NCBI GenBank assembly: GCA_963714325.1
Contig: CAVQOB010000006.1
Coordinates: 186,001 to 250,000 of the forward strand
Source of the DNA: CAVQOB01 sp963714325
Lineage (GTDB): Bacteria; Pseudomonadota; Alphaproteobacteria; Rhizobiales; Hyphomicrobiaceae
Length of the DNA stretch: 64,000 nucleotides
Direction of reading: 5' to 3'
A program made the translations under genes and the position numbers. Shown piece by piece: positions 36,309 to 45,114 of the stretch. How positions within the stretch are numbered: position 1 is the stretch's first letter; each line of letters opens with the position of its first letter. A model generated the notes under the pieces. It saw nothing but the letters and a program-made list of their open reading frames with translations, did no database searches and was not told the DNA's origin.

Positions 36309-37859
36309 CACCGCCTCGATCAGGAACGGTCCCTTTCGCGACACTGCAGCCTGTAAGGCCGCTGCATAGTCTTCTGCCGTCGAAACCTTCTTGCCCTCGA
36401 CACCCATCCCCTTGGCCATCTGCACCCAATCGAGTGCTGGATTGTCGATATCCAGCATCCGCCGCGCATTCCGCCCGGGTTCACCGGCGCCGACATTTTT
36501 CAATTCATTGTGCAGAATGGCGTAGGAGCGGTTCGAAAAAATCGTCACCACAGCATCGAGATTTTCCCGCGCCAGCGTCCACAACGCCTGTACCGTATAC
36601 ATGCCGCTGCCGTCCGCTTGCAGGCCGATGACCTTGCGATCGGGGCACGCAACTGCCGCGCCAACCGTCATCGGCAAGCCGAGCCCGATGGCGCCGCCCG
36701 TCAGCTGCAGATAATCGTGCGGCGGCGTGGTGCGGGTAAAGTTGAAGAGATTGCGTCCCGACGTGACACTCTCATCGCAGATGATCGCATTGTCCGGCAT
36801 TAGCGCTGCAACGGCCGTCGCAATGGCGTCGGGTGTCAGCTTGCCGGTGAGCAACGGCGGGCGCTTCAGCTCAGCAACCGTTGTCTTGGCCTGGCTGTTG
36901 ATGCGCAACTCGTCGGCAAGCCAGCTGAGTGCGTGGTTGAGGTCTTCGTCTCGATCGGCGAGCGTGATGATGGTGCAGCCGGGTGGTGTCATGACGCTTG
37001 GCTTGCCGGGATAGGCGAAGAACCCGACTGGTGGCTTGGCACCGACGGTGATCATGACCTCGACGTCCTTGAGTAGTGCGATGGCCTGATCGATCGGATA
37101 GGGAACGCGCTCAATCACCACGCGGCCAGCGCCACGCTCGATCCGCTTGTTCGCTTGCTGGGCCAGGATGCGAACGCCCGTCGCCTCGGCGATCCGACCG
37201 GCCGTCTTTAAGGCGTCACAGCGCAATGCCACATCGGACAGCAGCAGCACGACGCGCTTGTTCGCCCGGATCGCTTCGGCGGCTTTGCGCACCTTCTCAG
37301 GTGCTGCCTGTTTGCGTTCCGCGCGTGGGGCAATTGTGGCGATACCGCTCGGCGCTGGATTCCAGGCCGCATCCGCCGGTAGGATCAGCGTCGCAATCTG
37401 CCCCGGAGGTGCCGTCGCCACTGCGATCGCCCGCGCTGCATCCTCGGACACGTCTTCCGCGCGCTTGGTCGTGTTCACCCAATGCGACATTGGCCGCGCC
37501 AGCATTTCGATATCCGTGGTCAGCGGCGCATCATGCTGCAGATGGTACGTCGCATGATCGCCAACCACGTTGATCATCGGCGAGTTCGCGCGCCGGGCGT
37601 TGTGAATATTGGCAAGACCATTGGTCAGGCCCGGCCCTGTATGCAGCAGCGTCACCGCTGGCTTGTCCGCCATCCGGGCATAGCCATCTGCCGCTCCTGT
37701 CACCACCCCCTCAAACAGTCCAAGCACACACCGCATGGCGGGCTTGCGATCGAGTGCCGCCACAAAGTGCATCTCCGACGTCCCGGGATTGGCGAAGCAT
37801 GTATCCACCCCGCCCGCCAGCAGCGTCTCGCACAAAGCGTCCGCACCGTTCCTGGTCAT
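36303..37859 (-). CDS. Thiamine-pyrophosphate enzyme, acetolactate synthase large-subunit-like
   Basis: This is a TPP-dependent enzyme of the acetolactate synthase/benzoylformate decarboxylase family, 518 residues. The activating glutamate lies in GLFEGVVTGAADGYARM near residue 50. The metal-TPP motif reads ADGSGMYTVQALWTLARENLDAVVTIFSNRSY, with ADG where GDG is commonest; a similar change occurs in this subgroup as I recall. It has no small regulatory subunit nearby, so a catabolic 2-oxoacid decarboxylase or carboligase is more likely than branched-chain amino acid synthesis. The acyl-CoA dehydrogenase gene upstream on the same strand may be cotranscribed. Confidence 0.85.
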   Translation of the reverse strand: MTRNGADALCETLLAGGVDTCFANPGTSEMHFVAALDRKPAMRCVLGLFEGVVTGAADGYARMADKPAVTLLHTGPGLTNGLANIHNARRANSPMINVVGDHATYHLQHDAPLTTDIEMLARPMSHWVNTTKRAEDVSEDAARAIAVATAPPGQIATLILPADAAWNPAPSGIATIAPRAERKQAAPEKVRKAAEAIRANKRVVLLLSDVALRCDALKTAGRIAEATGVRILAQQANKRIERGAGRVVIERVPYPIDQAIALLKDVEVMITVGAKPPVGFFAYPGKPSVMTPPGCTIITLADRDEDLNHALSWLADELRINSQAKTTVAELKRPPLLTGKLTPDAIATAVAALMPDNAIICDESVTSGRNLFNFTRTTPPHDYLQLTGGAIGLGLPMTVGAAVACPDRKVIGLQADGSGMYTVQALWTLARENLDAVVTIFSNRSYAILHNELKNVGAGEPGRNARRMLDIDNPALDWVQMAKGMGVEGKKVSTAEDYAAALQAAVSRKGPFLIEAVL

Positions 37860-37998
37860 GTTGTTTCGTCCCCGGGCATTATGGCATTCCGCCACGTGTC
37901 GCGTGTGGTGACTGGACTATGACATCGACAGTTCGCAACTGACCAGTCCCGGTATGCACGCCTCGCATGCAGTCTTGCAGTGCAAAGCAGTACACCCC

Positions 37999-39192
37999 TC
38001 AATAACTGCGCGGCAACTTGAGAATGTGCTGGGCGATATATGCCAGCACCATATTCGTCGAGATCGGCGCGGTTTGATAGAGCCGCGTCTCCCGCCATTT
38101 GCGCTCGATACCGTACTCGCGAGCGTAGCCGAAGCCGCCGTAGGTTTGCAGGCAGGCTTCCGCCGCTTTCCACGACGCATCGGCGGCGAGCATTTTGCCC
38201 ATGTTGGCTTCGGCGCCGCAATCACGCCCCGCCTCATATAATGCTGCCGCTTTCGCGACCATCAGCTCGGCGGCGGCCAATTCGGCGTGCGCGCGCGCGA
38301 TCGGGAATTGCACGCCCTGGTTCTGTCCGATGGGGCGGCCGAACACGACGCGATCGCGGGCGTATTCGCTAGCTTTTTCGATGAAGTATGTCCCATCGCC
38401 CAAACATTCCGCGGCAATCAGGATACGCTCGGCGTTCATGCTGGAGACGATGTACTTGAAGCCTTGGCCTTCTTCGCCGACGAGATTATCGGCTGGTATT
38501 TCGAGGTTGTCGAAAAACACTTCGCAACTGTTGTGATTGATCATCGCGTCAATCGGCTTGATGGCGATGGTCTTGGCTTTCACGCCGGCTGCGAGGTCGA
38601 CGAGAAATACAGACAACCCGTCGCTGCGCTTCTTGATCTTGTCGGCGGGCGTCGTGCGCGCCAGCAACAGCATCAAGTCTGAATGTAACGCGCGGCTGGT
38701 CCAGACCTTCTGACCATTGACGATGTAGCGATCGTTGCCTTTTTTCTCGGCGCGGGTCTTGAGTTGTGTCGTGTCCGAACCCGTCGTTGGCTCGGTAACG
38801 CCGAACGCCTGCAGGCGCAGTTTTCCTGACGCGATATTGGGCAGATATTTTTGCTTTTGCTCGGCTGATCCGTGCCGTAGCACCGTGCCCATTGTGTACA
38901 TCTGCGCATGACAGGCCGCCGCATTGCAGCCGGTTTCGTGGATCGTCTCGAGGATCGCGCACGCAGCCGACAGCGGCAGGCCCGCGCCGCCGAACTCTTC
39001 GGGGATTAGCGCCGCAAGATACCCAGCCTCCGTCAGTGCAGCGACGAATTCGGTCGGATATGCAGCGTCATGATCGAGGCGCATCCAATAGGCGTTCGGA
39101 AATTTCGCGCACACTGCGCGCACGCCTTCGCGGATTTCGGTCCACGTGGGGTTGAGGGGGAGTGCGAGGGAACCGTCGTTATGTGCGTTCAT
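37999..39192 (-). CDS. Acyl-CoA dehydrogenase
   Basis: This is a FAD-dependent acyl-CoA dehydrogenase that introduces a C2-C3 double bond and passes electrons to ETF. The sequence shows the FAD-contact stretch QAFGVTEPTTGSDTTQLKTRAEK, VWTSRALHSDLMLLLART, and the C-terminal YGGFGYAREYGIERKWRETRLYQTAPISTNMVLAYI. The glutamate in YAREYGIER matches the position used by several subfamilies. I use the ATG at 39192 (397 residues). The enoyl-CoA hydratase gene lies just upstream on the same strand, separated by a repeat element. The substrate chain is unknown. Confidence 0.92.
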   Translation of the reverse strand: MNAHNDGSLALPLNPTWTEIREGVRAVCAKFPNAYWMRLDHDAAYPTEFVAALTEAGYLAALIPEEFGGAGLPLSAACAILETIHETGCNAAACHAQMYTMGTVLRHGSAEQKQKYLPNIASGKLRLQAFGVTEPTTGSDTTQLKTRAEKKGNDRYIVNGQKVWTSRALHSDLMLLLARTTPADKIKKRSDGLSVFLVDLAAGVKAKTIAIKPIDAMINHNSCEVFFDNLEIPADNLVGEEGQGFKYIVSSMNAERILIAAECLGDGTYFIEKASEYARDRVVFGRPIGQNQGVQFPIARAHAELAAAELMVAKAAALYEAGRDCGAEANMGKMLAADASWKAAEACLQTYGGFGYAREYGIERKWRETRLYQTAPISTNMVLAYIAQHILKLPRSY

Positions 39193-39256
39193 GGTTTTAT
39201 GTTCTGCGATTGATTGCGACGATATTGAGCGGACGGATTCGCGCGCCATCCACACT

Positions 39257-39401
39257 TGTCATCCAGCACGCGGTGCGGCGCGCACCCCGGCGAAGGCCGG
39301 GGGCAGTGCTTCTCAGCAGATGCGGGATCTTGTGTGTGAGCGTCTCCTGAGGTCCGGTGTCTGCGCAGCAGTATTGCATACTGCAGCGCGCATGGGATGA
39401 C
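39257..39401. repeat. Composite palindromic repeat, copy B
   Basis: GTCATCC (39257-39263) and GGATGAC (39395-39401) bound this element in the gap between the enoyl-CoA hydratase and acyl-CoA dehydrogenase genes. Its left half (GTCATCC, AGCACGCGGTGC, GCACCCCGGCG, then GCAGATGCGGGATCTT) matches, in reverse orientation, the right half of the element at 18921-19102. It lacks the small GGTTGC/GCAACC hairpin found there. It could weaken or stop transcription between the two genes. Confidence 0.78.
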
Positions 39402-39421
39402 AGCTGAGTTTAGCGCCACTG

Positions 39422-40222
39422 TTACCGCCCCTTATAGATAGGCTTGCGCTTTTCGTTGAAGGCGTTGATGCCTTCCTGGCGGTCTTCGGTTGGGACGGTG
39501 CGGTTATAGGCTTCGATTTCGAAGGCGTAACCGGTCGATCGGTCGAGTTCGGTTGCCTTGTCGATGGCTTTCTTGGCTTGGCGCACGGAGATGGGTGCGT
39601 TGGCGGCGATGCGTCGCGCGGTTGCCAGCGCCTCGGCCATGAGCGCTTCGCCCGGCATGATGCGATTGGCGACGCCCCAGGCCAGCGCATCGGCGGCGCT
39701 GAAGGGCGTGCCGGTCAGTATGATTTCCTTGGCTCGGCGGACGCCGACGGCGCGCGGTAAGTTCTGCGTACCACCGGCTCCCGGCATGATACCGAGCGTC
39801 ACTTCGGTCAGGGCGAATTTTGCGTGGACGGCGGCGTAGACAAAATCGCAGGCGAGCGCCAACTCGAGGCCACCGGCGTAGGCCGCGCCATTGACCGCGG
39901 CGATGATCGGAATTGGGCAATCCATCATCGCTTTGATGGTCTGCTCGACAACGGCGTGTTGGCGTCGCCAGGTGGCGTCCGTCATGCCCTTGCGTTCCTT
40001 GAGATCGGCACCGGTGCAGAAGCCGCGCGTTCCTGATCCCGTCAAGATGAGGCAGGCGGCCGCGTCCTGGTCGACGTAGAAGCCCATGAAGCAATCGCGC
40101 AGCTCTTCCATCATGCGCGTGTTCATGGCGTTGAGCGCGTCGGGGCGGTCCATCGTCACGACACCGACTTTGGCGTCGTCAATGTCAACTGTCAGCGTCT
40201 CGTAGGTCTTAGTAATGGACAT
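39422..40222 (-). CDS. Enoyl-CoA hydratase/isomerase family protein
   Basis: This is a crotonase-fold enzyme, predicted to hydrate an enoyl-CoA. From the ATG at 40222 it has 266 residues. The first oxyanion loop is TRGFCTGADLKERKGM, and the second is AVNGAAYAGGLELALACDFVYA, followed by FALTEVTLGIMPGAGGTQNLPRAVG. The glutamates in the LELALACD and LTEVTLG stretches fit the catalytic pair of true hydratases. The tail EGINAFNEKRKPIYKGR is characteristic of the family. It is divergent from an acyl-CoA synthetase gene, with 108 bases between starts. Confidence 0.94.
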   Translation of the reverse strand: MSITKTYETLTVDIDDAKVGVVTMDRPDALNAMNTRMMEELRDCFMGFYVDQDAAACLILTGSGTRGFCTGADLKERKGMTDATWRRQHAVVEQTIKAMMDCPIPIIAAVNGAAYAGGLELALACDFVYAAVHAKFALTEVTLGIMPGAGGTQNLPRAVGVRRAKEIILTGTPFSAADALAWGVANRIMPGEALMAEALATARRIAANAPISVRQAKKAIDKATELDRSTGYAFEIEAYNRTVPTEDRQEGINAFNEKRKPIYKGR

Positions 40223-40330
40223 GGGCCGGTTCGCTTCGTCAGGAGTGGACCGATATACCTCCTGACTTGCCCGGTTCGGGCGCGGATGGCAAGTTGGAGC
40301 ATTGGATCGACCCACTGGCATCGTACACCC

Positions 40331-41860
40331 ATGAACCTCTCGCTTTCCCTACAAACGATGGCGCGGCAGTTGCCGGACAGCCCGGCGATTTCGTGGGACG
40401 GGGGACGGTTGAGTTACGGGCAGTTTGAGGATCAGGTGGCGCGGATCGCGGGCGCGCTCGTCCAGCGTCACGGACTCCAGCGCGGCGATCGCGTGGCCTT
40501 GGCGATGGAGAATTGCGGCGAATTCCTCCCTGTGCTCTATGGCATCTGGCGCGCTGGCCTCGCCGCGATCCCCATCAACAGCAAGCTGCACGGTCGGGAG
40601 ATCCAGTGGATCGTCGACAACGCCGGCGCCAAGTTGATCATCGCCTCACCGAAACTCGCTGATGCCTTGACCGCGACAGGTGTTGCCCTTCCCGCTATCA
40701 TCGCCACTGGCACACCAGACTTTACCCGCCTGCTCAGCGAGCAGCGCATCGATTATTGCCCGCCCGATTCGACCGGCGAAGCCTGGCTTTTTTATACCTC
40801 CGGCACTACCGGCCGACCGAAAGGCGCGATCCTCACCCATCGCAATCTGCTGTGCGCCGCTATGGCCTACACCGCCGACATCGATTTTCTCGATGAGACC
40901 GATGTCTGCCTGCACGCTGCTCCGCTTACGCACGGCTCCGGTCTCTACGCACTGGCCCACATTGCGCGCGGCAGCCACCAACTGGTGATGGCGAGCTTCG
41001 AACCAGCCGCGATCCTGAAAGCCTTTGCGACCCACCGCAACGTCTCCATGTTTGCGGCACCCACGATGGTCACCCGGCTGGTGCGTCACACAAACGAGCA
41101 TGGCGGCGACACTACAGGCCTCAAGACGATTATCTACGGTGGGGCGCCGATGTACGTGTCGGACCTGAAGCAGGCCCTTACGACGTTCGGCCCGAAATTC
41201 TATCAGCTCTACGGCCAAGGCGAATCGCCGATGACGATTACCGGCTTGAACAAGCGCATGCACGCCGAAACCTCGCACCCGAGATACGAGCAGCGACTCG
41301 CTAGCGCCGGCATCGCGCGCCTCGGTTGCGCCTACCGCATCGTCGACGCCCATGGCCGCGACGTGCCCGACGGCGAAATCGGCGAGATTATCACGATAAG
41401 TGACTGCGTGATGCAAGGCTACTGGAATAATCCTGAAGCCAACGCACGCGCGCTGCGCGGCGGTTGGCTGTGGACCGGCGATCTCGGATCGCGCGACGCT
41501 GACGGGTTCCTAACGTTGAAAGACCGCTCCAAGGACCTGATCATTTCCGGTGGCGCCAACATCTATCCACGCGAAATCGAGGACGTACTACTGACCGACG
41601 CGCGCGTCCTCGAATGCGCCGTTGTCTCGCGTCCGCACCTCGACTGGGGCGAGGAAGTCATTGCCTATGTCGTGACAAAACCCGGCAGCGCGCCGCTGGA
41701 CGAAAAGGCACTTGACCGCCTCTGCCTCGCCAACATCGCCCGCTTCAAGCGCCCGAAAGGCTACCGCTTCGTCGACACTCTGCCCAAGAACAACTACGGC
41801 AAGGTCTTGAAAACGGAATTACGCGCACTGCTGAAGGACGAAACGGGAAGCAATCGCTGA
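40331..41860 (+). CDS. Acyl-CoA synthetase (AMP-forming, class I adenylate-forming)
   Basis: This is a predicted fatty or aromatic acid:CoA ligase of 509 residues that makes acyl-AMP and then acyl-CoA. The ATP loop is FYTSGTTGRPKGA, followed by HAAPLTHGSGLYAL, QLYGQGESPMT, WLWTGDLGSRDADGF, and the C-terminal domain SKDLIISGGANIYPREIEDVL with lysine in PKNNYGKVLKTELR. The ATG at 40331 is preferred over an upstream in-frame start because it begins with a standard N-terminal helix. With the divergent hydratase and dehydrogenase it would form an activation and β-oxidation set for an unknown acid. Confidence 0.94.
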   Translation: MNLSLSLQTMARQLPDSPAISWDGGRLSYGQFEDQVARIAGALVQRHGLQRGDRVALAMENCGEFLPVLYGIWRAGLAAIPINSKLHGREIQWIVDNAGAKLIIASPKLADALTATGVALPAIIATGTPDFTRLLSEQRIDYCPPDSTGEAWLFYTSGTTGRPKGAILTHRNLLCAAMAYTADIDFLDETDVCLHAAPLTHGSGLYALAHIARGSHQLVMASFEPAAILKAFATHRNVSMFAAPTMVTRLVRHTNEHGGDTTGLKTIIYGGAPMYVSDLKQALTTFGPKFYQLYGQGESPMTITGLNKRMHAETSHPRYEQRLASAGIARLGCAYRIVDAHGRDVPDGEIGEIITISDCVMQGYWNNPEANARALRGGWLWTGDLGSRDADGFLTLKDRSKDLIISGGANIYPREIEDVLLTDARVLECAVVSRPHLDWGEEVIAYVVTKPGSAPLDEKALDRLCLANIARFKRPKGYRFVDTLPKNNYGKVLKTELRALLKDETGSNR

Positions 41861-41970
41861 TGGTCTCCGCGCGATGGCGGCGCGTGCGCCACGCAACGAA
41901 GGCGATTGTCAGGTCCCGCAATCAATGCCAACAATTGGGCAAAAAAGCCAAACGGTCTGGGAGGACAGTG

Positions 41971-42957
41971 ATGCTGACGCGACGTCGATTGCTTACAGCG
42001 GGTTCGAGTGTGCCGATACTGTCAATTTTATCCCGTGCTGCATCGGCCCAGCAGCCCTGGCCGAAATCGCCTGTTACGATGATTGTACCGTTTCCGCCGG
42101 GTGGGCAGGCGGATCTCGCGGCGCGACCGATCGCAGAGGCACTGCAGCGTATTCTTGGCGTTACGGTGGTCGTCGAAAATCGCGCTGGCGCAGGCGGGGC
42201 GGTCGGCAATGCGGCAGCAGCCAAAGCTGCAGGCGATGGCGCGACGATCCTGATGACGCTGTCGTCGCTGGCCGTGCTGCCCGAATCTAATCGGATCTTC
42301 GATAAGCCGCCATTGTACGAGGTCGATCAGCTGAAACCAATTGCACGCGTGCTCGCCGATCCGACGTTGCTGGCCGTTCCTGCGTCAGCGCCTTGGAAGT
42401 CGGTCGCAGAACTCGTCGAGGATGCGAATAAGCGGCCGGGCGTCATTACCTACGGATCGTCCGGAACCTACGGCACGCTGCATGTGTCGATGGAAATGTT
42501 CGCGCACGCCGCCGGCATCAAGTTGGTGCATGTTTCCTATCGCGGTGCGGGCCCGGCGTTGAACGATCTCGTTGGTGGGCAGATCCAGGCGCTGGCGTCG
42601 GCGCCGGGCGTGCTCAAGCCGCAGGTCGATGCGGGCAAATTGCGCGTTCTGGCCAATTGGGGAGCCAAGCGTATCGAGAGTTTCCCCGACACGCCGACGT
42701 TCATGGAACTCGGCTACAAGGACGTCGAGTTCTATATCTGGGCCGGGTTGTTCGTGCCCGCCGGATTGCCTGATGATCTCACCGTGCGGCTGCGCGATAC
42801 CATGAAGCAGGCGATGGCGGAGGCGGGCGTGCAGAAGATTTTTGCGACCGCTGGCAGTCCGCCCGCCTATCTGGATGCGTCTGAGTTTGCTCAATTCGTC
42901 AAAGGTGACAGCGCACGGCTGATCGCCGCCGTGCGCAAGATCGGCAAGGTGGAGTAG
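41971..42957 (+). CDS. Tripartite tricarboxylate transporter substrate-binding protein (Bug family)
   Basis: This is a periplasmic solute-binding protein of the Bug/TctC family (328 residues). A twin-arginine-like signal is visible: TRRRLLTAGSSVPILS, then ASAQQ as cleavage site. The mature start PVTMIVPFPPGGQADLAARPIAEAL and the VVENRAGAGG block are family hallmarks. GGGAGG lies just before the ATG at 41971; a longer in-frame reading from 41860 is rejected. No TctA/TctB membrane genes are adjacent, as is usual for these expanded orphan binders. Ligands are typically carboxylates; the neighbouring acyl-CoA ligase hints at the imported acid. Confidence 0.93.
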   Translation: MLTRRRLLTAGSSVPILSILSRAASAQQPWPKSPVTMIVPFPPGGQADLAARPIAEALQRILGVTVVVENRAGAGGAVGNAAAAKAAGDGATILMTLSSLAVLPESNRIFDKPPLYEVDQLKPIARVLADPTLLAVPASAPWKSVAELVEDANKRPGVITYGSSGTYGTLHVSMEMFAHAAGIKLVHVSYRGAGPALNDLVGGQIQALASAPGVLKPQVDAGKLRVLANWGAKRIESFPDTPTFMELGYKDVEFYIWAGLFVPAGLPDDLTVRLRDTMKQAMAEAGVQKIFATAGSPPAYLDASEFAQFVKGDSARLIAAVRKIGKVE

Positions 42958-43034
42958 AGCGCCTTTTCACGCGCTTCAGTCGCCCAAACTAGCCTTGTCC
43001 GCCATCGGCAGGACCAGCCCGCGCTTTATTCCTT

Positions 43035-43063
43035 GCGCTTCAGCTGCCCACCAGCAGCCGCGC
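43035..43063. repeat. 29-nt hairpin module shared with repeat copy A
   Basis: This stretch reads GCGCTTCAGCTGCCCACCAG then CAGCCGCGC and matches 18956-18984 at 26 of 29 positions. In the stem the T:A pair of the other copy is C:G here, a compensatory change that keeps the GCTGC/GCAGC hairpin. It ends at the stop codon of the usg gene. Confidence 0.65.
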
Positions 43064-43332
43064 TAATGCAGCTTGTATTCACTGCCGACGAGACTGATTT
43101 CGGCAGGTGAGATCAAGCCGGCATGGGCGACGCGGACCTTGAACAAGGGCCCATGCAGGTTGCGTGCCCAGAATTCGAGGAACTTGTTAAGTTGCGGAAA
43201 GCGAGGGGCGAGGTCGTAGTCCTGCCAGATAAAACTCTGCAGGATCGCCGGATGGTCCGGCATCCGGTAGAGGATTTCCGCCGTCGTCAGGCTGAAACCT
43301 TTGAGTTGCTCGATGAACGCGCTGTCTGCCAT
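43063..43332 (-). CDS. Usg family protein
   Basis: This 89-residue protein matches the small Usg family of alphaproteobacteria (named from a gene upstream of the tryptophan genes). The conserved blocks are LTTAEILYRMPDHPAILQSF, WQDYDLAPRFPQLNKFLEFW and the end ISLVGSEYKLH. The biochemical role of the family is not established. GGAGG is placed just before the ATG. It is a single gene between a Bug binding protein and an SDR; its stop codon overlaps the copy of the repeat hairpin. Confidence 0.9.
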   Translation of the reverse strand: MADSAFIEQLKGFSLTTAEILYRMPDHPAILQSFIWQDYDLAPRFPQLNKFLEFWARNLHGPLFKVRVAHAGLISPAEISLVGSEYKLH

Positions 43333-43548
43333 GCGATCCTCCCTGTGAGTCGGTCATCAGGTGCGACGCACACGTTGAAGAATCATACGCTGAAGTTGCG
43401 ACTAAAGTGTGCAACACTTCGGAAAAATTGTAGGCATCAGTAGCGTTGGCAGCCTCAATTGATTGCTGCTGGCAAAGTCTCTGGGAGAGCGATCAGATTT
43501 TTGTCGCGCTGCTGATCGGAAAACTGGTTCCCACTATTCCGGAAGCGC

Positions 43549-44298
43549 TCAATAAGTCGCGCGGCCGCCGGAAATGTCGAGTACCTGGCCGGTGGTGAAG
43601 GAACAATCGGCGGATGCGGCCCAGGCGATGAGGGCTGCCACCTCCTGCACCTGGACGAAGCGGGCGCGGGGGATCTTCGACAGCATGAAATCGATATGCG
43701 CCTGGGTGATCTGGTCGAAGATCGCCGTCTTGGCGGCAGCCGGCGTGATGGCGTTGACGGAGATGTCATAGGCAGCCAGTTCCTTGCCGAGCGACTTGGT
43801 CATGCCGATCAATGCCGCCTTCGACGCCGAGTAGGGCGATGCGTTGGGATTGCCTTCCTTGCCGGCGATGGACGCGATATTGACGATGCGGCCGTAATTC
43901 TGCGCGATCATGCCGGGGATGACGGCCTGACAGCAGTTGAACGGCCCTTCCAAATTGACGCGCATCGTCGACTGCAGGTCTGTGAGCTTGACCTCCCAGA
44001 GTTTCGCGGTCGGTCCCGCGATACCGGCATTGTTGACCAGGATGTCGATGCGGCCGAACGCTTTGAGTGTCGCATCGCGCGCGGCGACGACGGACTTCGG
44101 GTCGGTTACGTCGCAAGGAACGGCAAGCGCATCGGGTCCCAGTTCCTTGGCGGTCTTTTCGGCGAATTTGGCGTCCATGTCCCACAGCGCGACCTTGGCG
44201 CCGGAAGCAATGAAGCGCTCAGCCGATGCGCGGCCAATGCCCTGCGCGCCGCCGGTGATGGCCGCAATGCGGCCATTTAGGTCGATTGTGTTTGCCAT
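43549..44298 (-). CDS. Short-chain dehydrogenase/reductase
   Basis: This is an NAD(P)-dependent oxidoreductase of the classical SDR family, 249 residues. The nucleotide-binding TGGAQGIG is at 15-22, NNAG follows near 87-90, and the active-site Tyr and Lys are in YSASKAALIG near 155-159; it ends with the typical LDISGGRATY. It is the downstream-most gene of an otnK-otnC-SDR set on one strand, with 177 bases before it. It may oxidise a sugar acid in place of the LtnD dehydrogenase of usual tetronate clusters; that is inferred from context. Confidence 0.93.
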   Translation of the reverse strand: MANTIDLNGRIAAITGGAQGIGRASAERFIASGAKVALWDMDAKFAEKTAKELGPDALAVPCDVTDPKSVVAARDATLKAFGRIDILVNNAGIAGPTAKLWEVKLTDLQSTMRVNLEGPFNCCQAVIPGMIAQNYGRIVNIASIAGKEGNPNASPYSASKAALIGMTKSLGKELAAYDISVNAITPAAAKTAIFDQITQAHIDFMLSKIPRARFVQVQEVAALIAWAASADCSFTTGQVLDISGGRATY

Positions 44299-44475
44299 GG
44301 TGATGTATTCTCCTGGATGCGATGCCTTCGCTTCGCGATTGGGACCAGCCCCAGCCGCCGCCAGCGGGACGTCCTATCGCTTGAACGTTCGCGTTCGGGC
44401 CGTACTGCCCGTCTTTTGGGCGATTTATTTGTGGCTGGCTATGGCGAACTGCGCAGTACTGGTGTGCCGTTGCCG

Positions 44476-45114
44476 TCAATTCGGAAAGCGCCGCTTGATT
44501 TCGGCGATTTCGTCGGGTGAAAGAAGGCGCAATTTTTCGTGTCTCAGCATCAGATAAAGGCGGGCGGTTTCTTCCAATTCCTCGATGGCATCGGTGGCGG
44601 CAGCAAGAGTGGTGCCGGCGACCACCGGGCCATGATTGGCGAGCAGAATGGCGTGGTGTTCTGCGGCCAGGACGCCGACGGCTTGCGCCAGTTTTTCATC
44701 TCCGGGCGGGAAATAGGGCGCCAATGCCAGCGCGCCGACGCGCATGATGGAATAGGCCGTCATCGGCGGCAGGACATTCACAGGGTCCAATCCGTGCAGG
44801 CACGAGACTGCAACCGAATGCGTGGAATGGAGGTGCACGACGGCGCCGGCCTTTGGACGCTTGGCGTACATCGTCGCGTGCAGAAAGGCTTCCTTGGTTG
44901 GCTTGTCGCCGCTGAGCAGCGTGCCGCTTGCATCGAGACGCGACAATCGCGTGGGATCGAGCGTGCCGAGGGACGATCCCGTCGGCGTCATCAACCACCC
45001 GCCGTCGTCAAGCCGCACCGAGATGTTACCGGTCGAGCCATGCGTCAGGCCGCGGCTGAACAGCGATGCGCCTGTTGTGCAGATGGCGTCGCGGCTTTTT
45101 GATTCGCCACTCAC
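44476..45114 (-). CDS. otnC: Class II aldolase-family 3-oxo-tetronate 4-phosphate decarboxylase
   Basis: OtnC is a class II aldolase/adducin-fold, metal-dependent enzyme that decarboxylates 3-oxo-tetronate 4-phosphate made by OtnK to a triose phosphate. STGNISVR lies at 27-34, the catalytic Glu in KEAFLH near 75, and the metal histidines in HLHSTHS (94-100) plus a later His in ILLANHGPVV. The start is GTG at 45114, overlapping the otnK stop by four bases (GTGA), so 212 residues. Class II aldolases are similar among themselves; the call rests largely on pairing with OtnK. Confidence 0.85.
   Translation of the reverse strand: MSGESKSRDAICTTGASLFSRGLTHGSTGNISVRLDDGGWLMTPTGSSLGTLDPTRLSRLDASGTLLSGDKPTKEAFLHATMYAKRPKAGAVVHLHSTHSVAVSCLHGLDPVNVLPPMTAYSIMRVGALALAPYFPPGDEKLAQAVGVLAAEHHAILLANHGPVVAGTTLAAATDAIEELEETARLYLMLRHEKLRLLSPDEIAEIKRRFPN

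Noticed and set aside
36303..37859. Inactive TPP site because ADG replaces GDG
   Set aside because: I recall the same change in related acetolactate-synthase-like proteins, so it is probably a subgroup feature, not a defect.
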